This document shows, piece after piece, positions 9,175 to 18,195 of a DNA stretch of 64,000 nt (position 1 is the stretch's first letter; each line of letters starts with the position of its first letter). This DNA is from Paenibacillus lutimineralis (GTDB taxonomy: Bacteria; Bacillota; Bacilli; Paenibacillales; Paenibacillaceae): positions 347,501 through 411,500 of the forward strand of contig NZ_CP034346.1 in the NCBI RefSeq assembly GCF_003991425.1, written 5' to 3'. The translations under genes were made by a program, and so were the position numbers. The notes under the pieces were generated by a model. That model worked only from the letters and a program-made list of their open reading frames with translations, was not told the DNA's origin and searched no databases.

Positions 9175-9898
9175 ATGAAAGTAGACGAAATTGTTTTTGC
9201 GCATAAATTCACACAGCTTCCCAATAGAATATTGACTTGTAGACGATTAAGTAGATATGGTTTGTTGCTGCTGTGATGATAGACCTCAGAAATATGAGTG
9301 TATCACGTATGCCACCTGAACCTAATCCGAACGATCTTACCATATCGAAGCGTCAGTTACGCTTTGCCCTTGACTTTTAGAGAGCTATTGAAAAGCAATT
9401 AAAAGGACTGCGAACATTAGGGATAGTAACTTCATTTTCAAAGCAAGATGGAGAAGATGGTTATTTCTCTGTCACTTTTGCAGATAATCTGAAGAATAAT
9501 CCATACGTAGTTTTAGATGCGGCAGAAAAACAAGTCATTAATGAATGCAAGATTTCTTTGAAAAAAGGTAGCAGGGATAGTTTAGGGAACTTATTTAAAG
9601 TTGTTAAGAAAGCCGCTGATTCTGTTGAAGCCAAATTTATTGAAAAATTGTCTCATGAGGTTGGAGAACCGAATAAGTGTCCATTAGTGAAAGAGTATAA
9701 GGAATATCTAAAATCAACTATTGTGAAATCTGGTTTAAGGGTATTTGATGAAGTTAGTAAAAGAGTCACCCCAACTTCTAATAGATATACTTCTACGAAA
9801 ATGGTGGCTCAGAAGACGCAAGCAGTACAAGAAGCACAACAGGAGAGCAAGGAGATGTCCCTTGAAGACTCTGACAGACTGATTGGAGTGTCTAAGTA
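9175..9898 (+). pseudogene. Degenerate replication-initiator-like gene
   Basis: ATG 9175 opens MKVDEIVFAHKFTQLPNRIL, which resembles the start of plasmid or phage replication proteins (FTQxPN motif), but it stops at 9276. Related coding signal resumes in another frame near 9295, hits a TAG in LDF*RAIEKQLKGL, and continues without stops to 9898. The continuation (RTLGIVTSFSKQDGEDGYF) looks like a winged-helix region, with a long charged C-terminal tail. At least one frameshift and one nonsense codon are present. The family call is tentative; the broken state is clear if the pieces belong together. Confidence 0.35.
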
Positions 9899-10006
9899 AT
9901 GGATAAACCAGAATACGCAAAACCAAACGTTGACCTTGGAGTATGTGAACGCTGCGACCTATATTTGTATGAAAAACAGATATTTTCTGTGGTGTGGATG
10001 CAATAG
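9899..10006 (+). CDS. Very small ORF with a CxxC pair
   Basis: Thirty-five codons start at an ATG that overlaps the stop of the preceding frame (TAATG). The peptide includes GVCERCDLYLYE, a possible half zinc site. It may be the start of a truncated second gene of the decayed element rather than a functional peptide. Confidence 0.25.
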   Translation: MDKPEYAKPNVDLGVCERCDLYLYEKQIFSVVWMQ

Positions 10007-10101
10007 AAGATATTCTATGTAGAGTTGATCTTCCACTTCAATAATCCCTATGTCCGCTTTTATCCACTACAATGTGGGGTCAAGCGGCTCCGCACGCTGA
10101 G

Positions 10102-11039
10102 TTATATTACTCGATACTGCTGTAAGAGACTCTCTACCCGATCCTGCAGTGCTTGCTTTAAGATGTCAGGCTTCACGGATACCACATCTTGCCAAACCTT
10201 ATAAAATAATCAGCTATAAACTCCTCTTCTTCCGGATTGTAGAACCCCTTAATAACAGATTTATCGCCCGTTTCTAGCCGCATGGAAGGATAATGCTCCT
10301 TATAAAACAGATCCTCGGCTTGCTCAGAGATTTCCACCTCGAAGTGAATACTATTCTTAGATTGATACATCTCCATGGAGCGATTCACAAGCTCATCTAT
10401 AGAAAAGCGGGACTGCGCGTCCACTTCCACAATTGAAGTGATCCGGTCACATCTGAATACCCGGTACTTATTCGTACTTAGCTCGATTCCAGTAGCATAC
10501 CATTGACCGAACTTGGCTGAGATTTTGAAGAATTGCACCTCGTAGCTTGTTTCCTGACTATTTTTCAAATATTGAATCCTACAGGGGCTCTCATGAAGAA
10601 TGCTCATTGAATCTGGTCCAAATAAGGCTCACATGATGATGCTGATACATCTCTAATTTCAGAACCTGCTTCATCTTGCGAATCTGCTCGATCTGCCCGT
10701 CAGATAGACAGTGCTCAAACTTCTCATTTAGTTGATTCACAGAGATGGAAGGGGGTTGATTGATAAGCCTCCAGCGTTAACATGGCAAAATACAGAGCAT
10801 ACACTTCATCCATCGTGAAAATAATAGGAGACAGCAACCGATTTTGCAGGATTCCGTACCGTCCATGTCTTCCATGCTCCGAATAAATCGGCATGCCCAA
10901 TTGATCTAATGAGCTGATATCCCGCAGCGCCGTGCTTTTGGAAATATGATATTTATCCATCAGGTCCTGTAAATTAAAGAACTTCCGGCCGTTCAAGTAC
11001 CGGATCATGTCGTTCAATCTTTACGATTTCTTCATCCAT
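10102..11039 (-). pseudogene. YafY/WYL-domain transcriptional regulator, frameshifted
   Basis: ATG 11039 (RBS AAGGAG) opens MDEEIVK. After a frameshift near 11020 the frame continues as a helix-turn-helix (LNDMIRYLNGRKFFNLQDL, then STALRDISSLDQLG). A second shift near 10730 leads to NQLNEKFEHCLSDGQIEQIRK. A third near 10620 enters the WYL domain (ILHESPCRIQYL ... FGQWYATGIEL). A fourth near 10187 restores the expected end, VVSVKPDILKQALQDRVESL, and a TAA at 10102. The gene is dead by at least four indels. It was divergent from the VOC gene at 11332, a common pairing of YafY regulators and their targets. Confidence 0.85.
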
Positions 11040-11147
11040 AATCTCCTTGCTTAAAGGTGTCATGTTTTGCTACCTATATGTATTATTATGAAATCAAGAT
11101 CAAATATCAAACTTGTTGAACTAATGAATATGAGGATGTAGGCAGCC

Positions 11148-11264
11148 GGGTGAAATGTTCTTACGATCGCTGTTGTTCGCGGATTTCTTGATTTGATAAA
11201 TTCAAGCATGGTAGAAATCCGCTCACAAAGGCGAACGCTTCGCTTCTTCAGAATCATTTCACCC
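11148..11264. repeat. 117-bp imperfect palindrome
   Basis: The outer arms GGGTGAAATG (11148) and CATTTCACCC (11255) are perfect. Nested inside are GTTCGC/GCGAAC (11175 and 11231) and GCGGATTTCT/AGAAATCCGC (11179 and 11213), around an AT-rich apex. The strands between also match imperfectly, so the whole can fold into one long hairpin. It lies between the broken regulator and the broken VOC gene. It has the form of a MITE- or REP-like element, with no ORF inside. Only one copy is in this window. Confidence 0.6.
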
Positions 11265-11331
11265 TCTTGCCTCGTCCTTAATTTAGTTCAACTAATATAC
11301 CCAAATCACTATATATAAGGAGATTGATACC

Positions 11332-11780
11332 ATGAGCGCAACACTAGAAGTAGCTGTATTCCTATCCATGAACGGTAGAGCCCAAGAGGCCATCGATTTT
11401 TACAAAAACATCTCAACGCCGACCAACTACTGCTCGTCACCTACGAAGATATGGCCCAACGCGACCCCTCGTTCCCGCTTACGGAGGAGAACAAGGATCA
11501 CATTACTCACTCCGTCTTAAGAATCGGAAAGACCAAAATCATGATCGCCGAAGACAGCATGAACCCCCATGAAAAGTATACAGTCGGCAATAACACCTCC
11601 CTGTGCATTCAAAGCGCGGACTTGGAGGAAATTGAGAGCTTTTATGAAAGCTTAATCTCAGATGATCGAGTGAAGGTCATTGTTCCTTTAGTCAGCAATG
11701 TGTTCAGCAAAGCGTATGGGATTATCGAAGATCCGTTTGGGGTTCAGGTGCAGTTGATGGTGGATGAGAGGTTGGGGTGA
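11332..11780 (+). pseudogene. VOC-family (PhnB/glyoxalase-like) protein, frameshifted
   Basis: ATG 11332 after AAGGAG opens MSATLEVAVFLSMNGRAQEA, then IDFYK. The expected KHLNADQLLLVTYEDMAQ is in the next frame and continues to 11780 (ending FGVQVQLMVDERLG). The shift is explained by loss of one A in the run at about 11402-11406. The protein is otherwise a full-length, two-beta-alpha-repeat PhnB-like VOC protein of ~149 residues. A sequencing error in the homopolymer is possible, but the neighbouring regulator is also broken, which favours real decay. Confidence 0.8.
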
Positions 11781-11898
11781 GGAGAAGGTTTAGAAAAGGA
11801 ATCTTTAAATTCCTGTTATAAAAATAACAACAAAAGTTTTAAGATGGTTTATATTTTGAATGATTATTAATGGTAAAGATATAGTTCAATAATAAAAC

Positions 11899-11926
11899 AG
11901 CCTTTCTTCTCTTTAGAAGTTAGGCT
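11899..11926. terminator. Hairpin after the VOC gene
   Basis: AGCCT-TT-CTTCT pairs with AGAAG-TT-AGGCT around a short loop. No long T tract follows on the plus strand; AAAA precedes it, so it could act on minus-strand transcripts. It is the only structure noticed in the 11781-12208 gap apart from the promoter. Confidence 0.4.
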
Positions 11927-12156
11927 ATATGTCATTTCAGTTATAATTTATTATGAATACTATAAAGTAGACTTCTTTGTAGGATAGGGTACATTTATTT
12001 AAGAGCACTTTAACCACTAAAAGTTTCATTACTTAAGATCTAAGTATATTACATGAGAACTAATGAAAAATTTTATATAATATAGAGTTTTGAGAGTGAA
12101 AAGTCTAATATGCAGGAAAATAGTACTAGTTGTCGAAAATATAAAATATAAGTATA

Positions 12157-12184
12157 TTGTCGTAATGGTTAATCTTGATATAAT
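12157..12184 (+). promoter_or_regulatory. Promoter of the methyltransferase cassette
   Basis: TTGTCG (12157-12162) and a perfect TATAAT (12179-12184) are separated by 16 bases, about 25 bases before the first gene. This sigma-A-type promoter implies the cassette is transcribed as its own unit. No operator-like palindrome or control-protein gene is visible. Confidence 0.65.
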
Positions 12185-12214
12185 GGAAACAAACGTTCGA
12201 AGAAAGGTATGAAT

Positions 12215-13825
12215 ATGAGAGTAGCTGATTTTTTTTGTGGTGCTGGTGGATTTTCTGAGGGTTTTAGACAAGCTGGTTTTGTAACTGTTTTCGCAGTTGA
12301 CAAATGGATGCCTGCTGTTAATACACACCATGGAAATCATCCGCACTCTAATACTATCCTGGATGATGTTGAGAGAATATCCTTGCTTCCAGATAAAGAA
12401 TTTCATGAGTTAGTTCCAGACACTGAGATAATAATTGGATCACCACCTTGTGTAGCCTTTTCCAATTCTAATAAATCAGGGAAAGGAGATAAGTCACTTG
12501 GAATAAAGTTACTAGAATCTTATTTGCGGATAGTGGCAAGAAAAAAATTTAGAACTAATTCTAGATTAAATTATTGGGTGCTTGAGAATGTACCGAATAT
12601 CGAAAAGTACATAAAACCCTTGTATACTGCCCAGGATTTAGGGCTAGAAGGGGATTTTACACTACAAGTTTTGTATGAGAATTCTGGTGTTTATAATTCA
12701 AAGTATTTTGGCGTCGCTCAAAATAGAAAAAGATTCTTATGTGGTCAGTTCCCAGACCCACAACCAACTATTATGACAGATGAAGACATATTACCCTTGA
12801 AAGCAATTCTTGATTCATTAGGAGATCCTGGTGAAGAAATGGACTCTCTTATCACTGATCCCAATAACAATTTCAGAATGATTTCAAGAGATGTTACCGA
12901 TCATCACTATATCAAGGAGCTCGCAAGACATGAATGGAAAAAAGCAAAACAACTAAAAGAAGACAAGGGTTACATGGGGAGAATGGCCTTTCCTGAAGAT
13001 AAAAATAAGCCTGGTAGAACTGTTATGGCTAATTCATCCGTGTCTTCTAGAGAATCTGTCATATATGCCTACAAAAAAGATAGATACAGGACACCAACAG
13101 TGCGGGAATTGGCATCAGTTATGAGCTTCCCTATTGATTATCGATTTTATGGTGAATCAAGAGGAATAAAATCGAAATTAGTTGGCAATGCGGTACCCCC
13201 AAAAATGGCGTATGCATTTGCTAAATCAATGGCTGAAAGCTTAGGGAGAGAGGTTCCAATTCTATATAGACCGATTCAGCATTCAAGTAATTTTAATTTT
13301 ATTAACTTAAATAATGCTGTGTTTTCTATTAATAAAGAAAAACCTAAAAGAGACTCTGCTCGATTTAAGTATCATATACCGTACTTAATAATTAATGCAT
13401 ATCGAGTCGAACTAACCAATTATAAATCAGACTTTAAAAATAAAGATTATCAATGGAGTGTAGAGATTCATAAAAGCCAAGGACCAAGAGCAAAGGTGTT
13501 TGAGCCAATTGTTCACTCAAAGGTATTTGACGAAGAAACTAATAAAGAAATTGAGTTGTACATTAACTCTATTCAATCCCAGCTAGTTTCCTTTAATAAA
13601 TTCCAAAAGCAATATTGTCTAACCACTGAAGAGAGACAGGGGTCATTGGGACCGAATGAACTATTAGAATCAGTCAAAGAACTGATAGAAGAAATAATAC
13701 AAGTAAATTTTAATGAGTCCATTGAAATTGATGAAAACCCTCAAAAACTTCCAACGGCGATTGCAATTGGTTATTTCGTTCTAAAAAGAATAATAGAAAT
13801 GATGAGGAGACTTAAAGATGAATAA
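12215..13825 (+). CDS. DNA C5-cytosine methyltransferase with C-terminal extension
   Basis: A DNA (cytosine-5) methyltransferase that would mark host DNA. ATG 12215 is eight bases after AGAAAGG; ATG 12209 is only two. In numbering from 12209, motif I is FFCGAGGF (8-15), motif IV GSPPC with catalytic Cys81, motif VI ENV (126-128), motif VIII QNRKR (171-175), and motifs IX-X include GNAVPP (326-331). Residues ~345-538 form an extra domain absent from ordinary Dcm/HpaII-type enzymes, with no motif I can name. The gene overlaps the ParB-like gene by eight bases and heads the four-gene cassette. AT-rich composition suggests horizontal origin. The recognition site cannot be predicted. Confidence 0.93.
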   Translation: MRVADFFCGAGGFSEGFRQAGFVTVFAVDKWMPAVNTHHGNHPHSNTILDDVERISLLPDKEFHELVPDTEIIIGSPPCVAFSNSNKSGKGDKSLGIKLLESYLRIVARKKFRTNSRLNYWVLENVPNIEKYIKPLYTAQDLGLEGDFTLQVLYENSGVYNSKYFGVAQNRKRFLCGQFPDPQPTIMTDEDILPLKAILDSLGDPGEEMDSLITDPNNNFRMISRDVTDHHYIKELARHEWKKAKQLKEDKGYMGRMAFPEDKNKPGRTVMANSSVSSRESVIYAYKKDRYRTPTVRELASVMSFPIDYRFYGESRGIKSKLVGNAVPPKMAYAFAKSMAESLGREVPILYRPIQHSSNFNFINLNNAVFSINKEKPKRDSARFKYHIPYLIINAYRVELTNYKSDFKNKDYQWSVEIHKSQGPRAKVFEPIVHSKVFDEETNKEIELYINSIQSQLVSFNKFQKQYCLTTEERQGSLGPNELLESVKELIEEIIQVNFNESIEIDENPQKLPTAIAIGYFVLKRIIEMMRRLKDE

Positions 13826-15086
13826 AGATTTGAGAATTAAAAAGTTGAAAGAGATTATGGAAAATGATACTCCTTATATGACGGGTATAAGAATAAGATA
13901 TAAGGGGGAGATTCAAGAATTTAAAGCTTACAAAATTCCATTAGAATTCCTTATATATAATAAATACAACGGAAGGATTGGAAGTGTTGTGAAGTCTTTT
14001 GAAAAGCAACATAGATCAATCAATCCTGAAGATCTAGAGGATAGAAAAAGACTTGAAGGATATTTATATGAATCAAAACCTGGCAGAAATGAAGCAACTC
14101 TTAAAAACTTAATCGAAAATGGTCAACAACAATATGGGATAGTAACTAACGATGGTGTAATTATTGATGGAAATAGAAGAGCAAGCTTATTAAATAAAAT
14201 TTATAGTGATAGGAAAAGGTGGCCTAATCATAATCTCGATCATTGTCGGTATTTCATAGCTGTTATCCTTCCAGATACTCCCGAGCCTAAAGAAATCATG
14301 AAGTTAGAAACTACGTATCAAATGGGGGCGGATGAGAAACTTGATTATAATCCTATTGAAAAATATCTTAAGTGTAAGGATTTAAAGGATGTAGGTTATG
14401 ATGAACCCGATATAGCAGATATGATGGGTGAGAAAGAGAGTACTATCAAAGAATGGCTTGAAATTATGGAACTTATGGATAGCTATTTGGAGTATTTAGA
14501 GTACACCGGAATATATACAAGATTAGAAAAACGCGAAGGTCAATTTGTTGATTTAAATGCATATTTAAAGGCGTATAAAAAAGGAACCAACAAAGTCGAG
14601 TGGGGTGTTAAAGAATCTGATATTTCAGATTTACAAGCAGTTTGCTTTGACTATATTAGAGCTCAGTATGAAGGCAAAGAATTTAGATCAATTGCAAAAC
14701 CAAGTAAAAAAGAGGGGATTTTTTGTCATAAAGAAATATGGGAATCATTTTTAAATGAGCATTCTAAACATGTAGATTCTATAACAGAGGATTCACCTGA
14801 GAAATTGTATAAAGACAATAGTGAAGGTGATTTGTCCAAGTTACTTGAAGCAAGGGATGAAATGTGGACTAAAAATGCTAGAGGATTATTACAAGGGAAT
14901 TTGAATATTTCGGTAAGGAAATTAGAAGATAAGAAGGATGCAAATCAACCTTTAGAGCTATTGAAAAGGGCAAAAAATGCACTTGAAGCTATTAACCCAG
15001 ATGCACTCGATAAATATAACCTAGATCTTGTTAAAGAGATTAGCTCAATAGTTTGGGATTATAAAAAAATAATTGAAAAGAAATAG
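13818..15086 (+). CDS. ParB/RepB-like nuclease-fold protein
   Basis: The product has 422 residues and no membrane segment. The region YGIVTNDGVIIDGNRRASLL (residues 106-125) carries DGNRR, the ParB/Srx-like box 'DGxRR' that in this superfamily binds or hydrolyses nucleotide. Downstream, PDIADMMGEKESTIKEWLEI looks like a helix-turn-helix as in KorB/ParB. The C-terminal half is charged and helical. In ordinary ParB it would accompany ParA; none is present. Here it sits between a DNA methylase and a SNF2 helicase, overlapping the former. A sensing or DNA-loading role in a defence complex is my inference. Confidence 0.75.
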   Translation: MNKDLRIKKLKEIMENDTPYMTGIRIRYKGEIQEFKAYKIPLEFLIYNKYNGRIGSVVKSFEKQHRSINPEDLEDRKRLEGYLYESKPGRNEATLKNLIENGQQQYGIVTNDGVIIDGNRRASLLNKIYSDRKRWPNHNLDHCRYFIAVILPDTPEPKEIMKLETTYQMGADEKLDYNPIEKYLKCKDLKDVGYDEPDIADMMGEKESTIKEWLEIMELMDSYLEYLEYTGIYTRLEKREGQFVDLNAYLKAYKKGTNKVEWGVKESDISDLQAVCFDYIRAQYEGKEFRSIAKPSKKEGIFCHKEIWESFLNEHSKHVDSITEDSPEKLYKDNSEGDLSKLLEARDEMWTKNARGLLQGNLNISVRKLEDKKDANQPLELLKRAKNALEAINPDALDKYNLDLVKEISSIVWDYKKIIEKK

Positions 15087-15098
15087 GTGTGACTGAAT

Positions 15099-17060
15099 AT
15101 GCAGATAGAGGTCGGACTTAACGAAGAAAATAGTAAATTTGTTTTAGCTGGCTCGACAAATGAATTATTAAATAATCGAAGAGCTAAGATTTATATGAAG
15201 GACTATTTAAAAGCAAAAGTAGTTGGTAACGAAATTATAATTCCATATGAAGAAGAAAATCAAGAAAAAATTTTAACGAATATAAGAGAAATGATAACAA
15301 AGTATGGATTTGAAGAAATAAAGTCGGATCAAGTTGAGAAAACACTAAAAGACTACTATCAAGAAGAAGAAAACTTTAGTGTGTTCTCTAAACAGGCATA
15401 TGAAATACGAAATAATAACTTTGATATAGAGGACTTCGCAGAGTTTACAAAGAGTCTTACACATAACCTCAAGAACCGTTCTTTGTATAAGTTACAGTTG
15501 CTATCTGCGTATCATTTGGCATTTTCCCAAAATGCGTGTAACTTCTCGGTTCCAGGAGCGGGGAAAACGAGTATTGTTTATGGGGCATATACATACCTAA
15601 AGAATCTTAGTCCAGAGAACCCTAAGCATATAAATAAAATTTTAATAATTGGCCCCTTAAGTTCTTTTGGTCCTTGGGAGAATGAGTACGAGGAATGTTT
15701 CGGAATAAAAGCAAAATCTAAGAGACTCTCAGGAGGCATGACAAAACAAGAAAAGTCCAAATATTTATATTCGTTTGAACCTGCTGAGTTGACCTTAATG
15801 TCATATCAGTCAGTAAGTAGTGTCATCGATGATCTAATTTACTTTATTAAAAAGAATAAAGTTATGGTAGTACTAGATGAGGCACATAAGATTAAGAATA
15901 CTGAAGGGGGAATAATTGCTGACTCAGTACTTAGTATTGGAAAGTACTGCAAAGCTAGAGTCGTATTAACTGGAACTCCGGCCCCAAATGGTTACGAAGA
16001 TCTAATGAACTTATTTCAATTCTTATGGCCATCGAAACAAATAATTAGATTTCACAAGTATCAACTTAAGGAAATGTCAGAAAACCCACAAGATAAAAGA
16101 GTCCAAGAATTGATAGATGATATTTCACCATATTATATCCGAATTAGAAAAAGTGATTTACGTTTGCCGGAAGCGATTAATCATCCCCCAATAATTACTG
16201 AAATGGGCTCACATCAAAGACAAATATATGATTTCATTGAAAAGAACTATATGGACTATATTATAGATAAAAGTGATTCAAGCGATATTAGAGGAGCGTT
16301 AATTAAAGCTCGTATGGTTAGGTTAATGCAGGCTGCAACAAATCCTAGTTTATTATTGAAGCCAGTTGATCAATATTTTAATGAGCATGGATTGACTGAT
16401 AGAACAAATGTAGATGATTCAGAGGTAATAAATAAAATAATTAAATATAAAGAAATTGAAACACCTGAGAAATATAGAGTAGTATTAAAGCTAGTAAATG
16501 ACATCCTGAATAAGGGCGAAAAAGTAATAATTTGGGCTATTTTCAATCAAAATATGAAAGAATTACAAGAGTTTCTGAAAAATAATGCTATTGAATCTAG
16601 ATTACTTTATGGTGAAGTTCCTGTAGAACTGGATGAGAAACAATTAGAATATGAAACCCGTGAAAGTATTATTAGAGACTTTCATGAACAAAATTCAAAG
16701 TTCAGTGTCATTATTGCGAATCCGTTTGCAGTATCAGAATCGATTTCTTTACATAAAGCATGCCACAATGCTATTTATTTGGAACGTACATTTAATGCGG
16801 CACAGTTCATTCAATCTAAAGATAGAATACATCGGTATGGATTAAAGTTTAATGACAAAGTAAATTACTTTTATGTACTATCCAATGATTCTATAGACCA
16901 GACAGTACACGAAAGACTTGAATTTAAAGAGAACAGAATGAATCGTATTATTGAAAATGAACCGATACCTCTTTTTTCTTTAGTTGATGAGGATGATTTT
17001 GGTTATGACGATGTAAGGACGCTGATTAATAATTATGTTAACAGAGTTAAAGAGGTATAA
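15099..17060 (+). CDS. SNF2-family DNA helicase/translocase
   Basis: The 653-residue product is an SF2 helicase of the SNF2/RapA class. Walker A is PGAGKT (152-157), motif II DEAH (260-263), motif III TGTP (291-294), and motif VI QSKDRIHR (572-579) with its arginine finger. About 130 residues precede the helicase core and may form a separate domain. It lies 12 bases after the ParB-like gene and overlaps the next reading frame or abuts it. SNF2 translocases occur in DISARM (DrmD) and other restriction-like systems. The domain call is firm; the role in defence is inferred from context. Confidence 0.9.
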   Translation: MQIEVGLNEENSKFVLAGSTNELLNNRRAKIYMKDYLKAKVVGNEIIIPYEEENQEKILTNIREMITKYGFEEIKSDQVEKTLKDYYQEEENFSVFSKQAYEIRNNNFDIEDFAEFTKSLTHNLKNRSLYKLQLLSAYHLAFSQNACNFSVPGAGKTSIVYGAYTYLKNLSPENPKHINKILIIGPLSSFGPWENEYEECFGIKAKSKRLSGGMTKQEKSKYLYSFEPAELTLMSYQSVSSVIDDLIYFIKKNKVMVVLDEAHKIKNTEGGIIADSVLSIGKYCKARVVLTGTPAPNGYEDLMNLFQFLWPSKQIIRFHKYQLKEMSENPQDKRVQELIDDISPYYIRIRKSDLRLPEAINHPPIITEMGSHQRQIYDFIEKNYMDYIIDKSDSSDIRGALIKARMVRLMQAATNPSLLLKPVDQYFNEHGLTDRTNVDDSEVINKIIKYKEIETPEKYRVVLKLVNDILNKGEKVIIWAIFNQNMKELQEFLKNNAIESRLLYGEVPVELDEKQLEYETRESIIRDFHEQNSKFSVIIANPFAVSESISLHKACHNAIYLERTFNAAQFIQSKDRIHRYGLKFNDKVNYFYVLSNDSIDQTVHERLEFKENRMNRIIENEPIPLFSLVDEDDFGYDDVRTLINNYVNRVKEV

Positions 17061-17064
17061 TAAT

Positions 17065-18012
17065 TTGGGAAGTGTAAATGAAGTAATTTATCTACTAACT
17101 GAAACATTAACAGATGAACCGAAATCAATAAGTGATATTGAAAAATTCTGCTTGAGTAATACCTCACATTACAACATCCCTTCTAAAGGGATTGTTGCTT
17201 TGCTAGAGTTTATTTCAGCTATTACTTATTGTGAAAGAGGGGTATTTCTAAACGAATTTGGACATGGATTATCAAAATCGGTCATTGATGGTACTACCTC
17301 CAGGAAAATTGTAGAGAAATTACTTTCGAAAATCTTGCTGGAAGGGATGTATTCTGACTTTTTAGACTTAGAATCAATTAGCTTTGATTTTATTCATGAA
17401 GCTTACACTATTAAAAATAGCCATATTCCGTTCAAATATTCTGGAATTAGAAATTTATTAATTAACTATGGTTTTTTTAAATATAATTCTAATTCAAATA
17501 TATTATTGATAATTGATAAGAGTTATACGGATTTTTTGAAAGAAATTTTAAAAACTGTTCGTAAGAAACTTAGTATAGAAAAATTCAAAGAAATGCTAAT
17601 GTTAAAGGAGAAATATGGACAGGAAGCCGAGGAGTTTGTTCTAAACTATGAAAAAAAGCGTCTTTCGGGTCATATTCATCTAGAAAAGTTATCTCAGGTG
17701 TCAGTAATTGATGTCAAAGCAGGATATGATATCATCTCATTCAACTCATTAAGCTCAGAAGTATACGATAGATTTATAGAGGTAAAATCGTATTCAAACA
17801 ATTTGAGCTTTTATTGGACGAGAAATGAGATTGAAACTTCAAAAAATAAAGGAAAGAGTTATTACTTATATCTAGTAGATAGGGATAAGATGAATCAGAT
17901 TGGTTATCAACCACATATTATTGCTAATCCGTACATAAATGTATTTAAAAATAATGCTTGGAAACGGGAGCCAGAGACTTGGTTTTTTCGAAATGATGAC
18001 GAAAATCACTAA
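17065..18012 (+). CDS. DUF3883 (NO VEIN C-terminal) nuclease-like protein
   Basis: TTG 17065 is eight bases after AAAGAGGT and gives 315 residues; ATG 17035 would overlap the helicase gene by 26 bases. The N-terminal ~180 residues are helical with no known motif. Residues ~185-275 (TTG numbering) match DUF3883: EEFVLNYEKKRL, GYDIISF, FIEVKSYS, then FYWTRNEIETSKNKG and YYLYLV. D222, E239 and K241 form a D...E-x-K pattern typical of PD-(D/E)XK nucleases. It is the probable DNA-cutting subunit and last gene of the cassette, so methylase, translocase and nuclease are all present. Confidence 0.85.
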   Translation: MGSVNEVIYLLTETLTDEPKSISDIEKFCLSNTSHYNIPSKGIVALLEFISAITYCERGVFLNEFGHGLSKSVIDGTTSRKIVEKLLSKILLEGMYSDFLDLESISFDFIHEAYTIKNSHIPFKYSGIRNLLINYGFFKYNSNSNILLIIDKSYTDFLKEILKTVRKKLSIEKFKEMLMLKEKYGQEAEEFVLNYEKKRLSGHIHLEKLSQVSVIDVKAGYDIISFNSLSSEVYDRFIEVKSYSNNLSFYWTRNEIETSKNKGKSYYLYLVDRDKMNQIGYQPHIIANPYINVFKNNAWKREPETWFFRNDDENH

Positions 18013-18017
18013 TAAGT

Positions 18018-18134
18018 ATGGGGAAGTACCGTAAAGAGACCACGAATTATTTTCCAATTGATATTGCTTAGGAATGGGATGGTATTAAACCAGTTTTAAC
18101 AATTGTGTATGATAATGGTGATCTCATTCTTTGA
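18018..18134 (+). pseudogene. Short broken reading frame after the cassette
   Basis: ATG 18018 gives MGKYRKETTNYFPIDIA, then a TAG stop, and the same frame continues EWDGIKPVLTIVYDNGDLIL to a second stop at 18134. One nonsense codon in a 39-codon frame suggests the vestige of a small gene. I do not recognise it. It may mark the right boundary of the acquired segment. Confidence 0.3.
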
Positions 18135-18165
18135 ATGGGAAGTTTCTATTTTTATAGGTATCATT

Positions 18166-18195
18166 CCACCCCTCACCGGGTGGTTTCTTCTTTTT
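18166..18195 (+). terminator. Terminator after the defence cassette
   Basis: CCACCC (18166-18171) pairs with GGGTGG (18178-18183) around a six-base loop, followed by the T-rich TTTCTTCTTTTT on the plus strand. It overlaps the 3' end of the minus-strand XRE gene. Confidence 0.55.

Noticed and set aside
8676..9224. Minus-strand frames of 72 and 85 codons
   Set aside because: They have no recognisable domains, weak starts and patchy composition; left as non-coding decayed DNA.
11060..11257. Minus-strand 65-codon frame
   Set aside because: It coincides with the 117-bp palindrome; the frame is a by-product of the repeat.
12029..12406. Minus-strand 125-codon frame
   Set aside because: It spans the promoter and first 200 bases of the methyltransferase gene; AT-rich chance frame.
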